The position numbers and the translations under genes are program-made. Positions 25,835 through 34,455 of a stretch of DNA of 64,000 nucleotides are shown here, piece after piece. Numbering within the stretch: the first letter of the stretch is position 1; every line of letters starts with the position of its first letter. Below the pieces are notes generated by a model. It saw only the letters and a list, made by a program, of their open reading frames with translations. It made no database searches and was not told the origin of the DNA. Source of the stretch: an uncultured Senegalimassilia sp. (GTDB lineage Bacteria; Actinomycetota; Coriobacteriia; Coriobacteriales; Eggerthellaceae); NCBI RefSeq assembly GCF_934630535.1, contig NZ_CAKTVU010000010.1, forward strand, positions 1 to 64,000, given 5' to 3'.

Positions 25835-27532
25835 TTACAGTTCGTCGCTCATGACCAGGTCGATGAGCTCTTGGCGCGAGTGCACATCAAGCTTCGCGTA
25901 GATATGCTTCGCATGCGTGGCGGCCGTGTCGCGGCTGATGATGAGCGCATCGCGGACGTACGGGATGGAGCGCCCGTGCGCCAGAAGGCCGAACACCTCG
26001 GTTTCGCGCGGCGTCAACTTATGCTCGCGAGCCAAAAGCGCCACCCGCTGCCCGATGGAGTCCACAGGTTGGGGGTTTTGCGAAGAGGAAGCGGACGCCG
26101 AAGAGGAAGCGTTGCTCGCAGCAGCAGCGCCCGCCGCTTGCGCCTCAGAGACCGAGCCCCCTTCGCCTTCCCCTTCCCCACCTGCATTCCTGACACTTTG
26201 GGGACGTAGCACTAAGTGTCCGGCCTCTGCTTCGCCAGCTGCGCCTGCGCCCGCCACCGCGCCAGCCGCCGCGCCGGTACCCGTTGTCATGTCCGCACCA
26301 GCCGCCGACGCCGCGCAAACCGCGCCTGCGTAAGACCGGGGCGTTTCCCAGGACAAAAACCTGGTTTCGTCGTTGAGCGCCAGCATGACCGCGGCCACCA
26401 GCGCGACGATCAACACCGCCGCCACCCCAGACGGCTCGATGGCGCCGGCGCCTATCGCGCCCTGCAGGGGAAACGACACCAGCAGGCCGAGCAAATCGCC
26501 CACATGCACGAACAACCAGCCCACAGCATACGACTGCACCGGGGTGGCCGCACCGCGGGCGGCGTAGGACGCGAAGTACATCTGCGTGATGACGCAGAAC
26601 GCGAAACGCGACGCGATACCCACGCCCGCTGCCGCAAAAGCCCCCGTTTTCGTGCCAAGCACGATGATCGCGGCGAATCCGGCGACCATGAGCGGGCACA
26701 TCCATCGATACGCGAACGACAGCGACACGCGGCGCGGCCCGGCGGTTGCGGACACGCTGACCACCGCCATGAACAGGGCGCTTACCACGAAGATGATCAC
26801 GGCATGGGACGCATCGGCCGAGGCCGATGCCCAAAACGAGCCCTCGATGCTCACGAACATGCACGCGGCCAGGATGCCGAAGCCTCCGCGGCCCATGGAG
26901 CCGAACGCCTCGCGCAACGGAAGCGGGGCGGCCGGCGGGGACGCGTGGTCGGCCGAGGCCGAGGCGCTGGTTTCAGACCACGCGCGCCAAAGCAGCGCGC
27001 CGCTGACCAGCGGAAATGCCGAAACAAGCGCGATCGACGCACCTTGCGGCGCCGCCATGGCCGCAATCGACAGCAGCGCCGCCACGAACGCGGACGCCGG
27101 CGCGCACGATTCGACGGCATCTTGCGGCAAACGCGCGTACAGCTGACCCCACATCACCCACATGAGCGCGCTGCCCGCGCCCGTGAGCACGGCCGATACA
27201 GCGAACAAGAACGGCGTTGCGGCAAAGCCGTACGCCGGTAGGAACAGCATCGGCGTGGTGACGGTCACCGCCAAAGGCGCGGCAACAACGAGCGCACGGC
27301 AGTTCGTCGGCGGTCCGAGCCGACGCTCCGCCGCAACGATGACGACCAACGACACCACTGCGGAACCGACCGGCAGCACGCTCATCGCCAGGCGCCGGGC
27401 AACGCCGCCTCCCATCGCATCGACCACCATGGATAGCCCGTCCATGGACCCGGAATAAAACGCGCAAAACACCCAAGCAAGCAGGAATCCCCATCCCAGG
27501 CAGCGGGCGTTCGCTTTCAGCTCATCGATCAT
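25835..27532 (-). CDS. LuxR-family regulator fused to a polytopic membrane domain
   Basis: A 565-residue protein. About 12 hydrophobic segments resembling an MFS-like fold span residues 1 to about 410. A low-complexity Ala/Gly/Glu linker (about 420-495) leads to a C-terminal LuxR HTH (LTPRETEVFGLLAHGRSIPY, VRDALIISRDTAATHAKHIY, AKLDVHSRQEL). Membrane-LuxR fusions of this kind are abundant in Eggerthellaceae and often adjoin reductase genes. It converges on the cytochrome/reductase operon and is a likely regulator of it. The ATG at 27532 has AAAGGGG upstream. Part of the linker is encoded by a repeat element at 26191-26223. Confidence 0.88.
   Translation of the reverse strand: MIDELKANARCLGWGFLLAWVFCAFYSGSMDGLSMVVDAMGGGVARRLAMSVLPVGSAVVSLVVIVAAERRLGPPTNCRALVVAAPLAVTVTTPMLFLPAYGFAATPFLFAVSAVLTGAGSALMWVMWGQLYARLPQDAVESCAPASAFVAALLSIAAMAAPQGASIALVSAFPLVSGALLWRAWSETSASASADHASPPAAPLPLREAFGSMGRGGFGILAACMFVSIEGSFWASASADASHAVIIFVVSALFMAVVSVSATAGPRRVSLSFAYRWMCPLMVAGFAAIIVLGTKTGAFAAAGVGIASRFAFCVITQMYFASYAARGAATPVQSYAVGWLFVHVGDLLGLLVSFPLQGAIGAGAIEPSGVAAVLIVALVAAVMLALNDETRFLSWETPRSYAGAVCAASAAGADMTTGTGAAAGAVAGAGAAGEAEAGHLVLRPQSVRNAGGEGEGEGGSVSEAQAAGAAAASNASSSASASSSQNPQPVDSIGQRVALLAREHKLTPRETEVFGLLAHGRSIPYVRDALIISRDTAATHAKHIYAKLDVHSRQELIDLVMSDEL
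26191..26223. repeat. REP-like element, copy inside a coding region
   Basis: A 33-bp element with outer arms TGACACTT and AAGTGTC around GGGGACGTAG. Near-identical copies lie at 41932-41964 and 44324-44369 (inverted, expanded), with partial copies near 42004-42024 and 27625-27653. Here it lies in frame inside the LuxR-membrane regulator and encodes the linker residues GHLVLRPQSVRN. Confidence 0.65.
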
Positions 27533-27624
27533 GATTCCCCTTTCGCTTCGCCTATCATACGGTAAAACACCAGGTGAAAGGAACCACCCTCTTTCGAGCA
27601 TTGACGCAAGCCGAGCACAGGGAG

Positions 27625-27653
27625 CGCGTCAGACCCAAAGTGTCCGACGCGCA
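27625..27653. repeat. Palindrome resembling a partial REP-like element
   Basis: Arms GCGCGTC and GACGCGC flank a CAAAGTGTCCG core that matches part of the repeat at 26191. It lies in the 27533-27798 gap between the LuxR-type regulator start and the Fic gene end. Nothing else recognisable is in that gap. Confidence 0.3.
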
Positions 27654-27798
27654 AACCCGCAGCATCCGATGTGCAAACGGTTAATACCCCGCGCCTCGTG
27701 TCAAATGTGCTGGCCTGTCCTTATTCCCCCATCAGTCGGCCTTTCCTCGCTTCCCCGCCAATCGGCTCTCAGCAGCCTCCTTAACGTTCAATGTACCC

Positions 27799-29040
27799 CT
27801 ACTTCCCCGCTAAAATGCGGCGGATGCCCTGCATGGAGGACACGTCCTCGAGCACGGCGATTAGCTCGTCGCATTGGTAGAACACTCCGCGGCGACGGTT
27901 TCCCATGGGGCTGAGCATCCCCATCTCGCACGCCCTTTCGATGATCGTTGCAGCGGTGCGCGTGGAGATTCCCAGCTCTGCGGCCACGAACGAACCGTTC
28001 ACCACCGGCTGCTTTGCCAGCAGGTTAGGCAAGCGAAGCAAGGCGGACCCTTTGCGCTCGTGCATGCACTCCGCCCATTCCGCGAACACGCCGTCGATGT
28101 CCCGCGCGACCATGTTCCCGACGGCCACCGCAAGCTCAAGCGCGTCGACCAGCTGCTCGACGATCGCAAGCGGATTGCCGGCCTGGAACTGGACGATAGC
28201 ATCCATGTACGCGTCGATGTTGTGCAAAAGCCCGGCTGAAATGGGCAGACTTGCATGCCGCAGCACGTCGGAGCTGCGCAATATCGCATGCAGAAGGACC
28301 CTGCCCGTGCGGCCGTTTCCGTCTATGAACGGATGAATCGTCTCGAATTGCGCGTGCGCGACGGCGGCTTTCGCGATAGAGGGCATGTTGCCGTGATTCA
28401 TGAAAGAGACCAGGTCATCAAGGCAGCCGAGCACACGGCTGACGCATGGTGGCACAAACAGCGCGCCGTGCGGACTGTACGCGGTGCCGCCGACCCAAAC
28501 CTGCTCATCGCGCAAGCAGCCGCCGAACGACAAACCTGCATCTTGCCCATCCTGCCCGCCACGCGTGATCAGGGCTTCATGCACCTCGCGGATGCGCTGG
28601 ACCGAAAGTTCTCCCGAAAAGCCGAGCGCGGCGCGCATGGCCGCAACGTTTCCAGCGATAATGCGGGCGTTTTGCGCCACATCGCCTGACAGCTCGGCCA
28701 AGGCAACGTTGCGCACGCTCGACGTCATGTTCTCTATCTGCGAACTTGCCGCCGACTCGCTGCGCAACAGCAAAGCCGGCAAATCGTAGCCGCGAGCCTC
28801 CTGCTGCGTATCGAAGCGAACAAGCAACAAGGCGACTTCCTCCATGCGGCTTTGCAATTCGGCAGGGACGGAGATGTCTTTGTCGCGCAACTCAAAGGGG
28901 ACCGCCGCGCGATACGTTCCGGTGATTTTTCGGCGACGCGACTTCGGCACGCCCTCTAACGCATCGGGATCAACCCGCCACGCAAGCTCTTCGTAGCCCA
29001 CGGGCTCCCATTGATAGCCCAGCTCGCCGTTGCCACCCAT
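27799..29040 (-). CDS. Fic domain protein (AMP transferase type, class II autoinhibited)
   Basis: A 413-residue Fic protein. The active-site motif HPFIDGNGRTGR starts at His236, intact for nucleotide transfer (usually AMPylation). An N-terminal inhibitory helix carries the class II motif SSQIEN (Ser99 to Asn104, Glu103 in the blocking position). A C-terminal winged-helix-like region (VVNGSFVAAELGISTRTAAT) may bind DNA. This architecture is widespread and often autoregulated; targets are unknown. No antitoxin gene is adjacent. The ATG at 29040 opens the family's usual N-terminus. Upstream lies an array of phased palindromes that overlap its probable promoter. Confidence 0.9.
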   Translation of the reverse strand: MGGNGELGYQWEPVGYEELAWRVDPDALEGVPKSRRRKITGTYRAAVPFELRDKDISVPAELQSRMEEVALLLVRFDTQQEARGYDLPALLLRSESAASSQIENMTSSVRNVALAELSGDVAQNARIIAGNVAAMRAALGFSGELSVQRIREVHEALITRGGQDGQDAGLSFGGCLRDEQVWVGGTAYSPHGALFVPPCVSRVLGCLDDLVSFMNHGNMPSIAKAAVAHAQFETIHPFIDGNGRTGRVLLHAILRSSDVLRHASLPISAGLLHNIDAYMDAIVQFQAGNPLAIVEQLVDALELAVAVGNMVARDIDGVFAEWAECMHERKGSALLRLPNLLAKQPVVNGSFVAAELGISTRTAATIIERACEMGMLSPMGNRRRGVFYQCDELIAVLEDVSSMQGIRRILAGK

Positions 29041-29110
29041 ACGCCCCTCCGTTTCGCGTCCATGATGCTTTTGAATAGGGAACCGATGTCGTTTCGTTTC
29101 TCTTGTGACT

Positions 29111-29116
29111 AGTATA
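29111..29116 (-). promoter_or_regulatory. Candidate -10 box of the fic promoter
   Basis: On the minus strand TATACT at 29111-29116, 71 bp before the fic start codon, is a good -10 hexamer. No good -35 is present at 17 nt. It abuts the first 32-bp palindrome, so a protein bound there would control initiation. Confidence 0.55.
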
Positions 29117-29267
29117 ACGGAAGCGAATCGCGCTTCGCTTCCGTTAAGTAATGGTTTACGGAAGTGTAATGAGTTTCACTTCCGTTAGATGCACATTTGC
29201 GGAAGTGAATTGCGTTTTGCTTTCGTTAGACACACGTTAGCGGAAGCAAATTGCGTTCCCTTCCGTT
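29115..29267. repeat. Array of four 31-32-bp palindromes upstream of fic (class 1)
   Basis: Imperfect to perfect palindromes start at 29115, 29156, 29196 and 29237 (spacing 41, 40, 41). The first is perfect: TAACGGAAGCGAA, six bases, TTCGCTTCCGTTA. The others keep the CGGAAG...CTTCCGTTA arms with changes. They sit immediately upstream of the fic -10 box and look like a multi-site operator. Confidence 0.75.
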
Positions 29268-29313
29268 ATTGGTGCAATATTTGAAGCAAAACCGCGTCTC
29301 GGGCGTTCTTACA

Positions 29314-29424
29314 CATCGACGAAACTTGTCGGATTTGCAAGTTTCGTCGATGGCATAGTCAAAACTTGCAGCAGATGCAAGTTTCGTCGATGCGATGGTC
29401 AAAACTTGCAGCGGAAACGGGCTT
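29314..29424. repeat. Array of three 23-bp palindromes with 40-bp period (class 2)
   Basis: AAACTTG-N9-CAAGTTT occurs at 29322-29344 and 29362-29384 and, degraded on the right arm, at 29402-29424: an exact 40-bp period. The first is extended to 15-nt arms (CATCGACGAAACTTG and its complement, 29314-29352). The centre of the first copy is 81 bp (two periods) from the last class-1 palindrome, so the two arrays share one phase. Confidence 0.7.
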
Positions 29425-29542
29425 TGACAAACGACGGTGCAGCAGTGAGCGTTATCGACTCTCAGCCTGACGACCTTCGCAGCAGGTGTTGCGCGACCTG
29501 ATCTTTACGGCTTTTACGACGGGTATTGCCCGCACTAAACCT

Positions 29543-29583
29543 GACGGCTTTTGCGCCAGGCATGGCCTAGCGCAAAAGCCGTC
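29543..29583 (-). terminator. Long hairpin downstream of sbcC
   Basis: Arms GACGGCTTTTGCGC (29543-29556) and GCGCAAAAGCCGTC (29570-29583) enclose a further CAGGC/GCCTA stem. It lies 18 bp past the sbcC stop and probably ends that transcript, although no T-run follows on the minus strand. Related but degenerate CTGACG-type units recur at about 29466 and 29503. Confidence 0.5.
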
Positions 29584-29600
29584 GATTCGTTCGGAAACCC

Positions 29601-32600
29601 TTAGGCTTCCACTTTTGCGGTAGAACCTGACTGGGTTTTGGTCACGATGATACGCTTGGGGATGTTCGCCTTCAGATCCTCAACGTGACTGATGATGCCC
29701 ACCAGCTTGTTGCCGCCCGACAGGTCGGACAGCAGGCTGATGGCATTGCCCAGCGCACCCTGGTCGAGCGAGCCGAAGCCCTCATCCACGAACATGGTGT
29801 CGAACTCGATGCCGCCGGCGTGCGCCTGCACGATGTCGGAAAGCCCCAGCGCCAGGCACAGCGACGCCTGGAACGATTCGCCGCCCGAAAGCGACGACGC
29901 ATCCCTGGCGCGGCCCGTGAAGCTATCGATAACGTATAGCCCCAGGCCGGCCTTCGAATTGCCCGTGGACTCCGACCAGCGAACCAGCTCGAACTGACCC
30001 GCCGTCAGCACCCGCAGGCGTTGGTTGGCCGCCGCGATGACCTTGTCGAAGTACATGCCCTGAACGTACGCCTCGAAGCGGACTTTTGCGCGCCCGGTCA
30101 GGTTGCCGTTCGCGGCATCGGCCATCAGCTTGATCCGGCCGTAGCGCTCCTCGATATCGCCCGCGCGCTTCAGCGTTTTGCGCAGCTGCTCAAGGCACTC
30201 CCCGTTCGCGGAAACGCGCAGGTTCACGGCGCCAAGGTGCTCGTTGGCCAGTTTGCCCTGCTCCTCGTAGTCGCTGCGTTCCTTTGCCGCTGCGGCAGCG
30301 TCGCCGGCAGGCAGCTCGGCCAGCTGCTTGTCCTTCGCGGCCAGCAGCTCGCGTTTGGTTGCAAGTTGCTGCGCATTTTGCTCGACCGCCTGCTGGGCCG
30401 CATCACGCCTGCGCTTCAGGCCATCCGCCCGCTGACGCAGCCGCGCGGCCTCGGTTTGAGCCGCCTCGAGCGAGGGGAAGTCCAGGTCGGCGCGCAGATG
30501 CTTCGCCTCCTGCTCGGCAAGCTGTTGCGCCTGCGTTTGGCTTTGCAGCGCCTCCCCGGCCTTGCGCGCCTGCTCAGCCGCCTGTTTCGCGGCTTCTTCC
30601 GCAGCCTGCTGGTCGCGTTGAGCGGCGGCGAACGCGGAGACCGCGCGTTCGGCATTGTTCAGCTCGGTTTGCGCAACACCTGCATCATGCTGCGCGTTCT
30701 CGAACGCACGCTGGGCTTCGTCCACGGAAACGACCGCCAGGCGCTCTTTAAGAGCGCGCGCTTCGGCTTCGAGCGACGCGTAATCGCGCTCCGCAGCCTG
30801 GCGAGCGTCCTTGACCTGCAACAACGCCGTTGTAGAACGCTCATGCGCCGCCTCAGCGTCGGCAAGCGCCTTCGCAGCGTGCGCCGCCTCGTCGCAACGC
30901 AGCTGCGCATCGGCTTTCGTGCGCTTTGCGGCCGCAACGCCATTGCGCGCCTGCTCAAGAACTTGCGCGATGTTCTGCTCGCCGCCGTGCTCCTTGTCAA
31001 ACTCACCGAGCGCCAACCGTGCAGCTTCGCAGCGGGCCTTTGCGCCCTCGGCTTCGCGCGCCGCCTGATCGACCGCCTTTTTGGACGCAGCCTCGACGGC
31101 CGCTGCTTTGTCGATCTGATCATCGCTCGGGATGCTGCCCGCCGCCTGCGCCGGCATGGGATGATGCACCGAACCGCACACCGGACAGGGCAAACCATCC
31201 TGCAAATCTGCCGCAAGCAGACCCGCACGACCCGCACGCTGGGCCTTTTGCAGCTTCTGCACCTGCGCCAAGTCCTTATCATGAACGACTTCCGCAGCTT
31301 TGAGCCGCTCGACGGCACGAAGGTGCGGCTCGGCCGCAGCCTGAGCCGCCTGCTGCAATTCGCCGCGACGCTGCACCGCGCGGGAAGCATCCTGCTCCGC
31401 ACGCAACGCGCGATCGAGCGCGGCGCCCGCTTCGCTCAGCGCAACGTCAGCACCGGCGAACGACTCGCTTGCCGCCTTCGCCTGCGCAACCGTATCCTGC
31501 GCTTTGCGTTCGGCCGCAACCAGCGACTCTTCCTGCTCCAGCAAGGTTTGCACCTGCTTTCGGGCCTTTTGCGCCGCCGCAAGCTTGGCAGCAAGGTCTT
31601 TTGCGCCCGCAAGCGCCTCGCCCGCGGCATTCACGCGCAGCTGCGCCGCATCGAACGCCGCCTGCGCCTGCGCCTGGCGAACGTCCGAGCCCGCAAGTTT
31701 CTCCACGGCCTGCGCCGCCTGCGCCCGCTGCTCTTCCGCCTTGCCGGCAGCTGCCTGAGCAGCCTTGGAAGCCCGCTCAGCACGCGACAACGCTTCCTTC
31801 GCAGCCGAAAGCCCCTGATCAGCACGCTGCAGTGCCTGATATTTCGCAAACGTCCCCTCGATAACCGCCGCGCGCTCGGTTGCCTCCAGGCGCTCGGCAT
31901 CGTGCGCGCATTCCTGTTGCAGCGCCGCCTGCAAACCTTCCGTCCGCCCCTCGTGCTGAGCGACCTCTTCGGCAAGCGCCGCGCGTTCCTGCTCGTAACG
32001 CGGACGGTTCTCCACCTGCTTCACCAGCGCGTTAGCGTCCGCCCATTTGCGACGCAACGCCTCCACCTGCTCGCCCAGCTGCGCAGACTCCGCCTTATCG
32101 CACGTCAAAAGCCCCTCAAGCAGCTCGACCAGCCACGCGCCCATGGGCGCCCCGCTGCGACGGCGCTCGTCAAGCTCCTCCTTGCGCGCATCCTCTGCCG
32201 CAAAACGGACGGTTTGCGCGCACCGCAAAACCTCGCTTTTCAGCTTCTCGTTCTCGCGCTCGAGCTTGCGGCACTCCTCGCCCAGGCGATCTTGCAGCAT
32301 CTCGTACTTTTGCGTGGCGAACAGCTTGCGGAAAATGCCCTCGCGCGTTGCCGTGTCGGCCGTGAGCAGCTTGCGGAACTCGCCCTGCGCCAGCATGACG
32401 ATCTGCTTGAACTGGTTCGCGTCGATGCCCAGCAGCTCTTCCACCTGCATGTTCACCTTGCGCACGCCGCTGATGCAACGCCCATCGGGCAGCTCGATCT
32501 CAGCGTTCGCGGGCTCCTTCGTGGTGCCTTCGCCGCGCTTCTTCGCGCGCTCGTAATCGGGATTTCGCTTCACGCGATAGGTTTGTCCGCGGTAGGAGAA

Positions 32601-32858
32601 GTCCAGTTCAACGAACGTTTTGCTCGCGGGATCGGCGAAATCGCTGCGCAAACTTGCGGAAGACCGGGCGCCGTTTCGGCTGTCGCCGCTTGCCTCGCCG
32701 AACAGCGCGAAGCAGATGGCGTCGAAGATCATGGTTTTGCCCGCGCCCGTGTCGCCGCACACCAGGTACACGCCCGAGCGTCCAAGCGTTCGAAAGTCGA
32801 TTTCCGTCTCGCCGGAATACGCCCCGAATGCGGACATGGTCAGCTTCAGCGGCTTCAT
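29601..32858 (-). CDS. sbcC: Exonuclease SbcC (ATPase subunit)
   Basis: A 1085-residue SMC-like ATPase of the SbcCD (Rad50/Mre11-type) nuclease that cleaves hairpins and processes DNA ends. Seen: Walker A GDTGAGKTMIFDAICFALFG, two long Ala/Gln/Glu-rich coiled coils separated by the zinc hook CPVCGSVHHP, the signature SLSGGESFQASLCLALGLSD and Walker B FDTMFVDEGFGSLDQG. The ATG at 32858 overlaps the sbcD stop (ATGA), so the two subunits are translationally coupled. Length fits the family. Confidence 0.96.
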   Translation of the reverse strand: MKPLKLTMSAFGAYSGETEIDFRTLGRSGVYLVCGDTGAGKTMIFDAICFALFGEASGDSRNGARSSASLRSDFADPASKTFVELDFSYRGQTYRVKRNPDYERAKKRGEGTTKEPANAEIELPDGRCISGVRKVNMQVEELLGIDANQFKQIVMLAQGEFRKLLTADTATREGIFRKLFATQKYEMLQDRLGEECRKLERENEKLKSEVLRCAQTVRFAAEDARKEELDERRRSGAPMGAWLVELLEGLLTCDKAESAQLGEQVEALRRKWADANALVKQVENRPRYEQERAALAEEVAQHEGRTEGLQAALQQECAHDAERLEATERAAVIEGTFAKYQALQRADQGLSAAKEALSRAERASKAAQAAAGKAEEQRAQAAQAVEKLAGSDVRQAQAQAAFDAAQLRVNAAGEALAGAKDLAAKLAAAQKARKQVQTLLEQEESLVAAERKAQDTVAQAKAASESFAGADVALSEAGAALDRALRAEQDASRAVQRRGELQQAAQAAAEPHLRAVERLKAAEVVHDKDLAQVQKLQKAQRAGRAGLLAADLQDGLPCPVCGSVHHPMPAQAAGSIPSDDQIDKAAAVEAASKKAVDQAAREAEGAKARCEAARLALGEFDKEHGGEQNIAQVLEQARNGVAAAKRTKADAQLRCDEAAHAAKALADAEAAHERSTTALLQVKDARQAAERDYASLEAEARALKERLAVVSVDEAQRAFENAQHDAGVAQTELNNAERAVSAFAAAQRDQQAAEEAAKQAAEQARKAGEALQSQTQAQQLAEQEAKHLRADLDFPSLEAAQTEAARLRQRADGLKRRRDAAQQAVEQNAQQLATKRELLAAKDKQLAELPAGDAAAAAKERSDYEEQGKLANEHLGAVNLRVSANGECLEQLRKTLKRAGDIEERYGRIKLMADAANGNLTGRAKVRFEAYVQGMYFDKVIAAANQRLRVLTAGQFELVRWSESTGNSKAGLGLYVIDSFTGRARDASSLSGGESFQASLCLALGLSDIVQAHAGGIEFDTMFVDEGFGSLDQGALGNAISLLSDLSGGNKLVGIISHVEDLKANIPKRIIVTKTQSGSTAKVEA

Positions 32859-34213
32859 TTCGCACCTTCTTCCTGCCCATCGGGGCCTTTTGCGGCCGAA
32901 TCCTCAACCTTCGCGATCAGATTGCGCGCGAAATCTTGCTGCTCATCATCCAGGGGATTGCCCACCTGGCTTTCATAGAAGGCGCCGAACAGCTCCAACG
33001 TGTCCATGCTGTCGGGGTCGGCCGTAAGCGGGGTTTGCGGGCGATCGATCAGCACCGTCACGTTGTCATAGTCCAGCATCATGGCGTTAGGGAACACCTC
33101 GTGGATCTTCGCCATGGCATCCAGCTGCGGATGCTCGTCGGAGAGCGTGATGTGCAGATAGTCCTGCGAGGCATCGCGCACCGCGGCTGCCGGAGAATTC
33201 GCTTCGCCATCCTGCGCAGCCGCATCACCGCCGCTATCGGCCAACGCAGCCGCGTCGCCAACGCCATCGGCCTGCGCCGCTTCGTCGCCAATGCCGCCAA
33301 CGAGCACCCCGGCACCCGCCAGCGAACCGCCCGCTGCCGCACCCATCGCCAGCACATCGGCCAGCGTGCCGCGCACCTCGCGCACGTCATGCAGCGGCAC
33401 GAGCGGAATCAACTCGAACGACACGCATTCGCCCACGTCGTCGCCCGGTTTCTTCTCCCCCAGCTCAACCAACGCCACGCTCTTGCCATACCGCGCTTCG
33501 CTAAACGAATACTTCAGCGGCGACCCCGAATAACGCACGGTGTCGCGCCCCACGCGCTGCGGGCGGTGCACATGCCCGAGCGCCACGTAGTCGAACGCGC
33601 CGTATACCGACACGTCCACGTTGTCCATGCCGCCCAGCTTGATCTCGTCGTCGGCGCGATCGGGCGCCGTGCCGTACGCTGTCACTAGCTGGTGCGACAG
33701 CACAACGTTGCGTTTGCCCTGATCGATATCGCATGCACCCAACACCGCACGCAACGCGGCCGAATAGTCATCGCCGATTTCCTCATCGGGGAAGAACCTG
33801 CGCACATCGCCGGGCTTCAAAAAAGGCAGCAGCCAGAACTCCACCGGCCCGTGCTCATCCTCAAGCTCAACCCGCTCGACCGTACCCGCATACACCGGAG
33901 GCAGGCAAACGCCCTGCTTCTCCAGCAGCCCCTGCGCGTACGCGATGCGCTCGGCGGAATCGTGGTTGCCGGGAATGGCCAGCACACGCAAACCCGCCGC
34001 CACCGCATCGGTCAAAAACGCGTCGAACACGGTGACCGCCTCGGCGCTAGGCGATGCCTTGTCGTAGATATCGCCGGCAATCAGCAGCACGCTGACCTGG
34101 TGCTTCTCCGCAATATCCAATATCTGCCGCAGAATATAGCGCTGATCGTCCAGCATCGACATGCCGTTAACGCGCTTCCCGATATGCAAATCGGAAACAT
34201 GCAGCACCTTCAT
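32855..34213 (-). CDS. sbcD: Exonuclease SbcD (nuclease subunit)
   Basis: A 452-residue calcineurin-like phosphoesterase, partner of SbcC. Metal-binding motifs are visible: HVSDLHIG, AGDIYD, GNHDS, and GHVHRPQ. An Ala/Gly/Asp-rich low-complexity insertion of about 55 residues (roughly 297-350) divides the C-terminal capping region; it contains degenerate repeats such as DGVGDAAALADSGGDAAAQD. The ATG at 34213 gives the canonical MKVLHVSDLHIGK; six residues upstream in the open frame are not conserved. Confidence 0.95.
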   Translation of the reverse strand: MKVLHVSDLHIGKRVNGMSMLDDQRYILRQILDIAEKHQVSVLLIAGDIYDKASPSAEAVTVFDAFLTDAVAAGLRVLAIPGNHDSAERIAYAQGLLEKQGVCLPPVYAGTVERVELEDEHGPVEFWLLPFLKPGDVRRFFPDEEIGDDYSAALRAVLGACDIDQGKRNVVLSHQLVTAYGTAPDRADDEIKLGGMDNVDVSVYGAFDYVALGHVHRPQRVGRDTVRYSGSPLKYSFSEARYGKSVALVELGEKKPGDDVGECVSFELIPLVPLHDVREVRGTLADVLAMGAAAGGSLAGAGVLVGGIGDEAAQADGVGDAAALADSGGDAAAQDGEANSPAAAVRDASQDYLHITLSDEHPQLDAMAKIHEVFPNAMMLDYDNVTVLIDRPQTPLTADPDSMDTLELFGAFYESQVGNPLDDEQQDFARNLIAKVEDSAAKGPDGQEEGAK

Positions 34214-34324
34214 ACCGCCACCTTCTCTCAAGCCTTAACCCCGAGCCATCCCATCACGCCGACAACGCTGACCATGCCGGCCGCCCAGCAATGCAACATC
34301 CCAGGTCAACGCTGGATTTTATCA

Positions 34325-34360
34325 CTGCAGAATCATTGCTTCCCTCGCGTGATTCTGCAG
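34325..34360. repeat. Inverted repeat between sbcD and the HipA-like gene
   Basis: Arms CTGCAGAATCA (34325-34335) and TGATTCTGCAG (34350-34360) with a 14-nt loop. It lies downstream of the HipA-like gene on the minus strand and could act as its transcript end, though there is no clean T-run. Confidence 0.5.
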
Positions 34361-34365
34361 CACAT

Positions 34366-34450
34366 CTACGAAATGCAGGTTTTTCACAGCCGTCTTTCCG
34401 ACGAAATGCGGAATTTCTAAAGCCGGAAATCCTACGAAATGCAGATTTTT
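34366..34450. repeat. Three direct repeats with a 33-bp period
   Basis: Units starting CTACGAAATGCAG, CGACGAAATGCGG and CTACGAAATGCAG lie at 34366, 34399 and 34432, each followed by a T-rich stretch. The spacing is exactly 33 bp twice. They fill the gap after the HipA-like gene. Confidence 0.65.
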
Positions 34451-34455
34451 TACCA

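Noticed and set aside
29115..29424. CRISPR-like array in the fic-sbcC gap
   Set aside because: The repeats are palindromic operators with 8-9 bp between them, in two sequence classes, and no cas genes are near. Spacers of CRISPR length are absent.
34366..34450. CRISPR array downstream of the HipA-like gene
   Set aside because: Only three units with a 33-bp period and no unique spacers; no cas genes.
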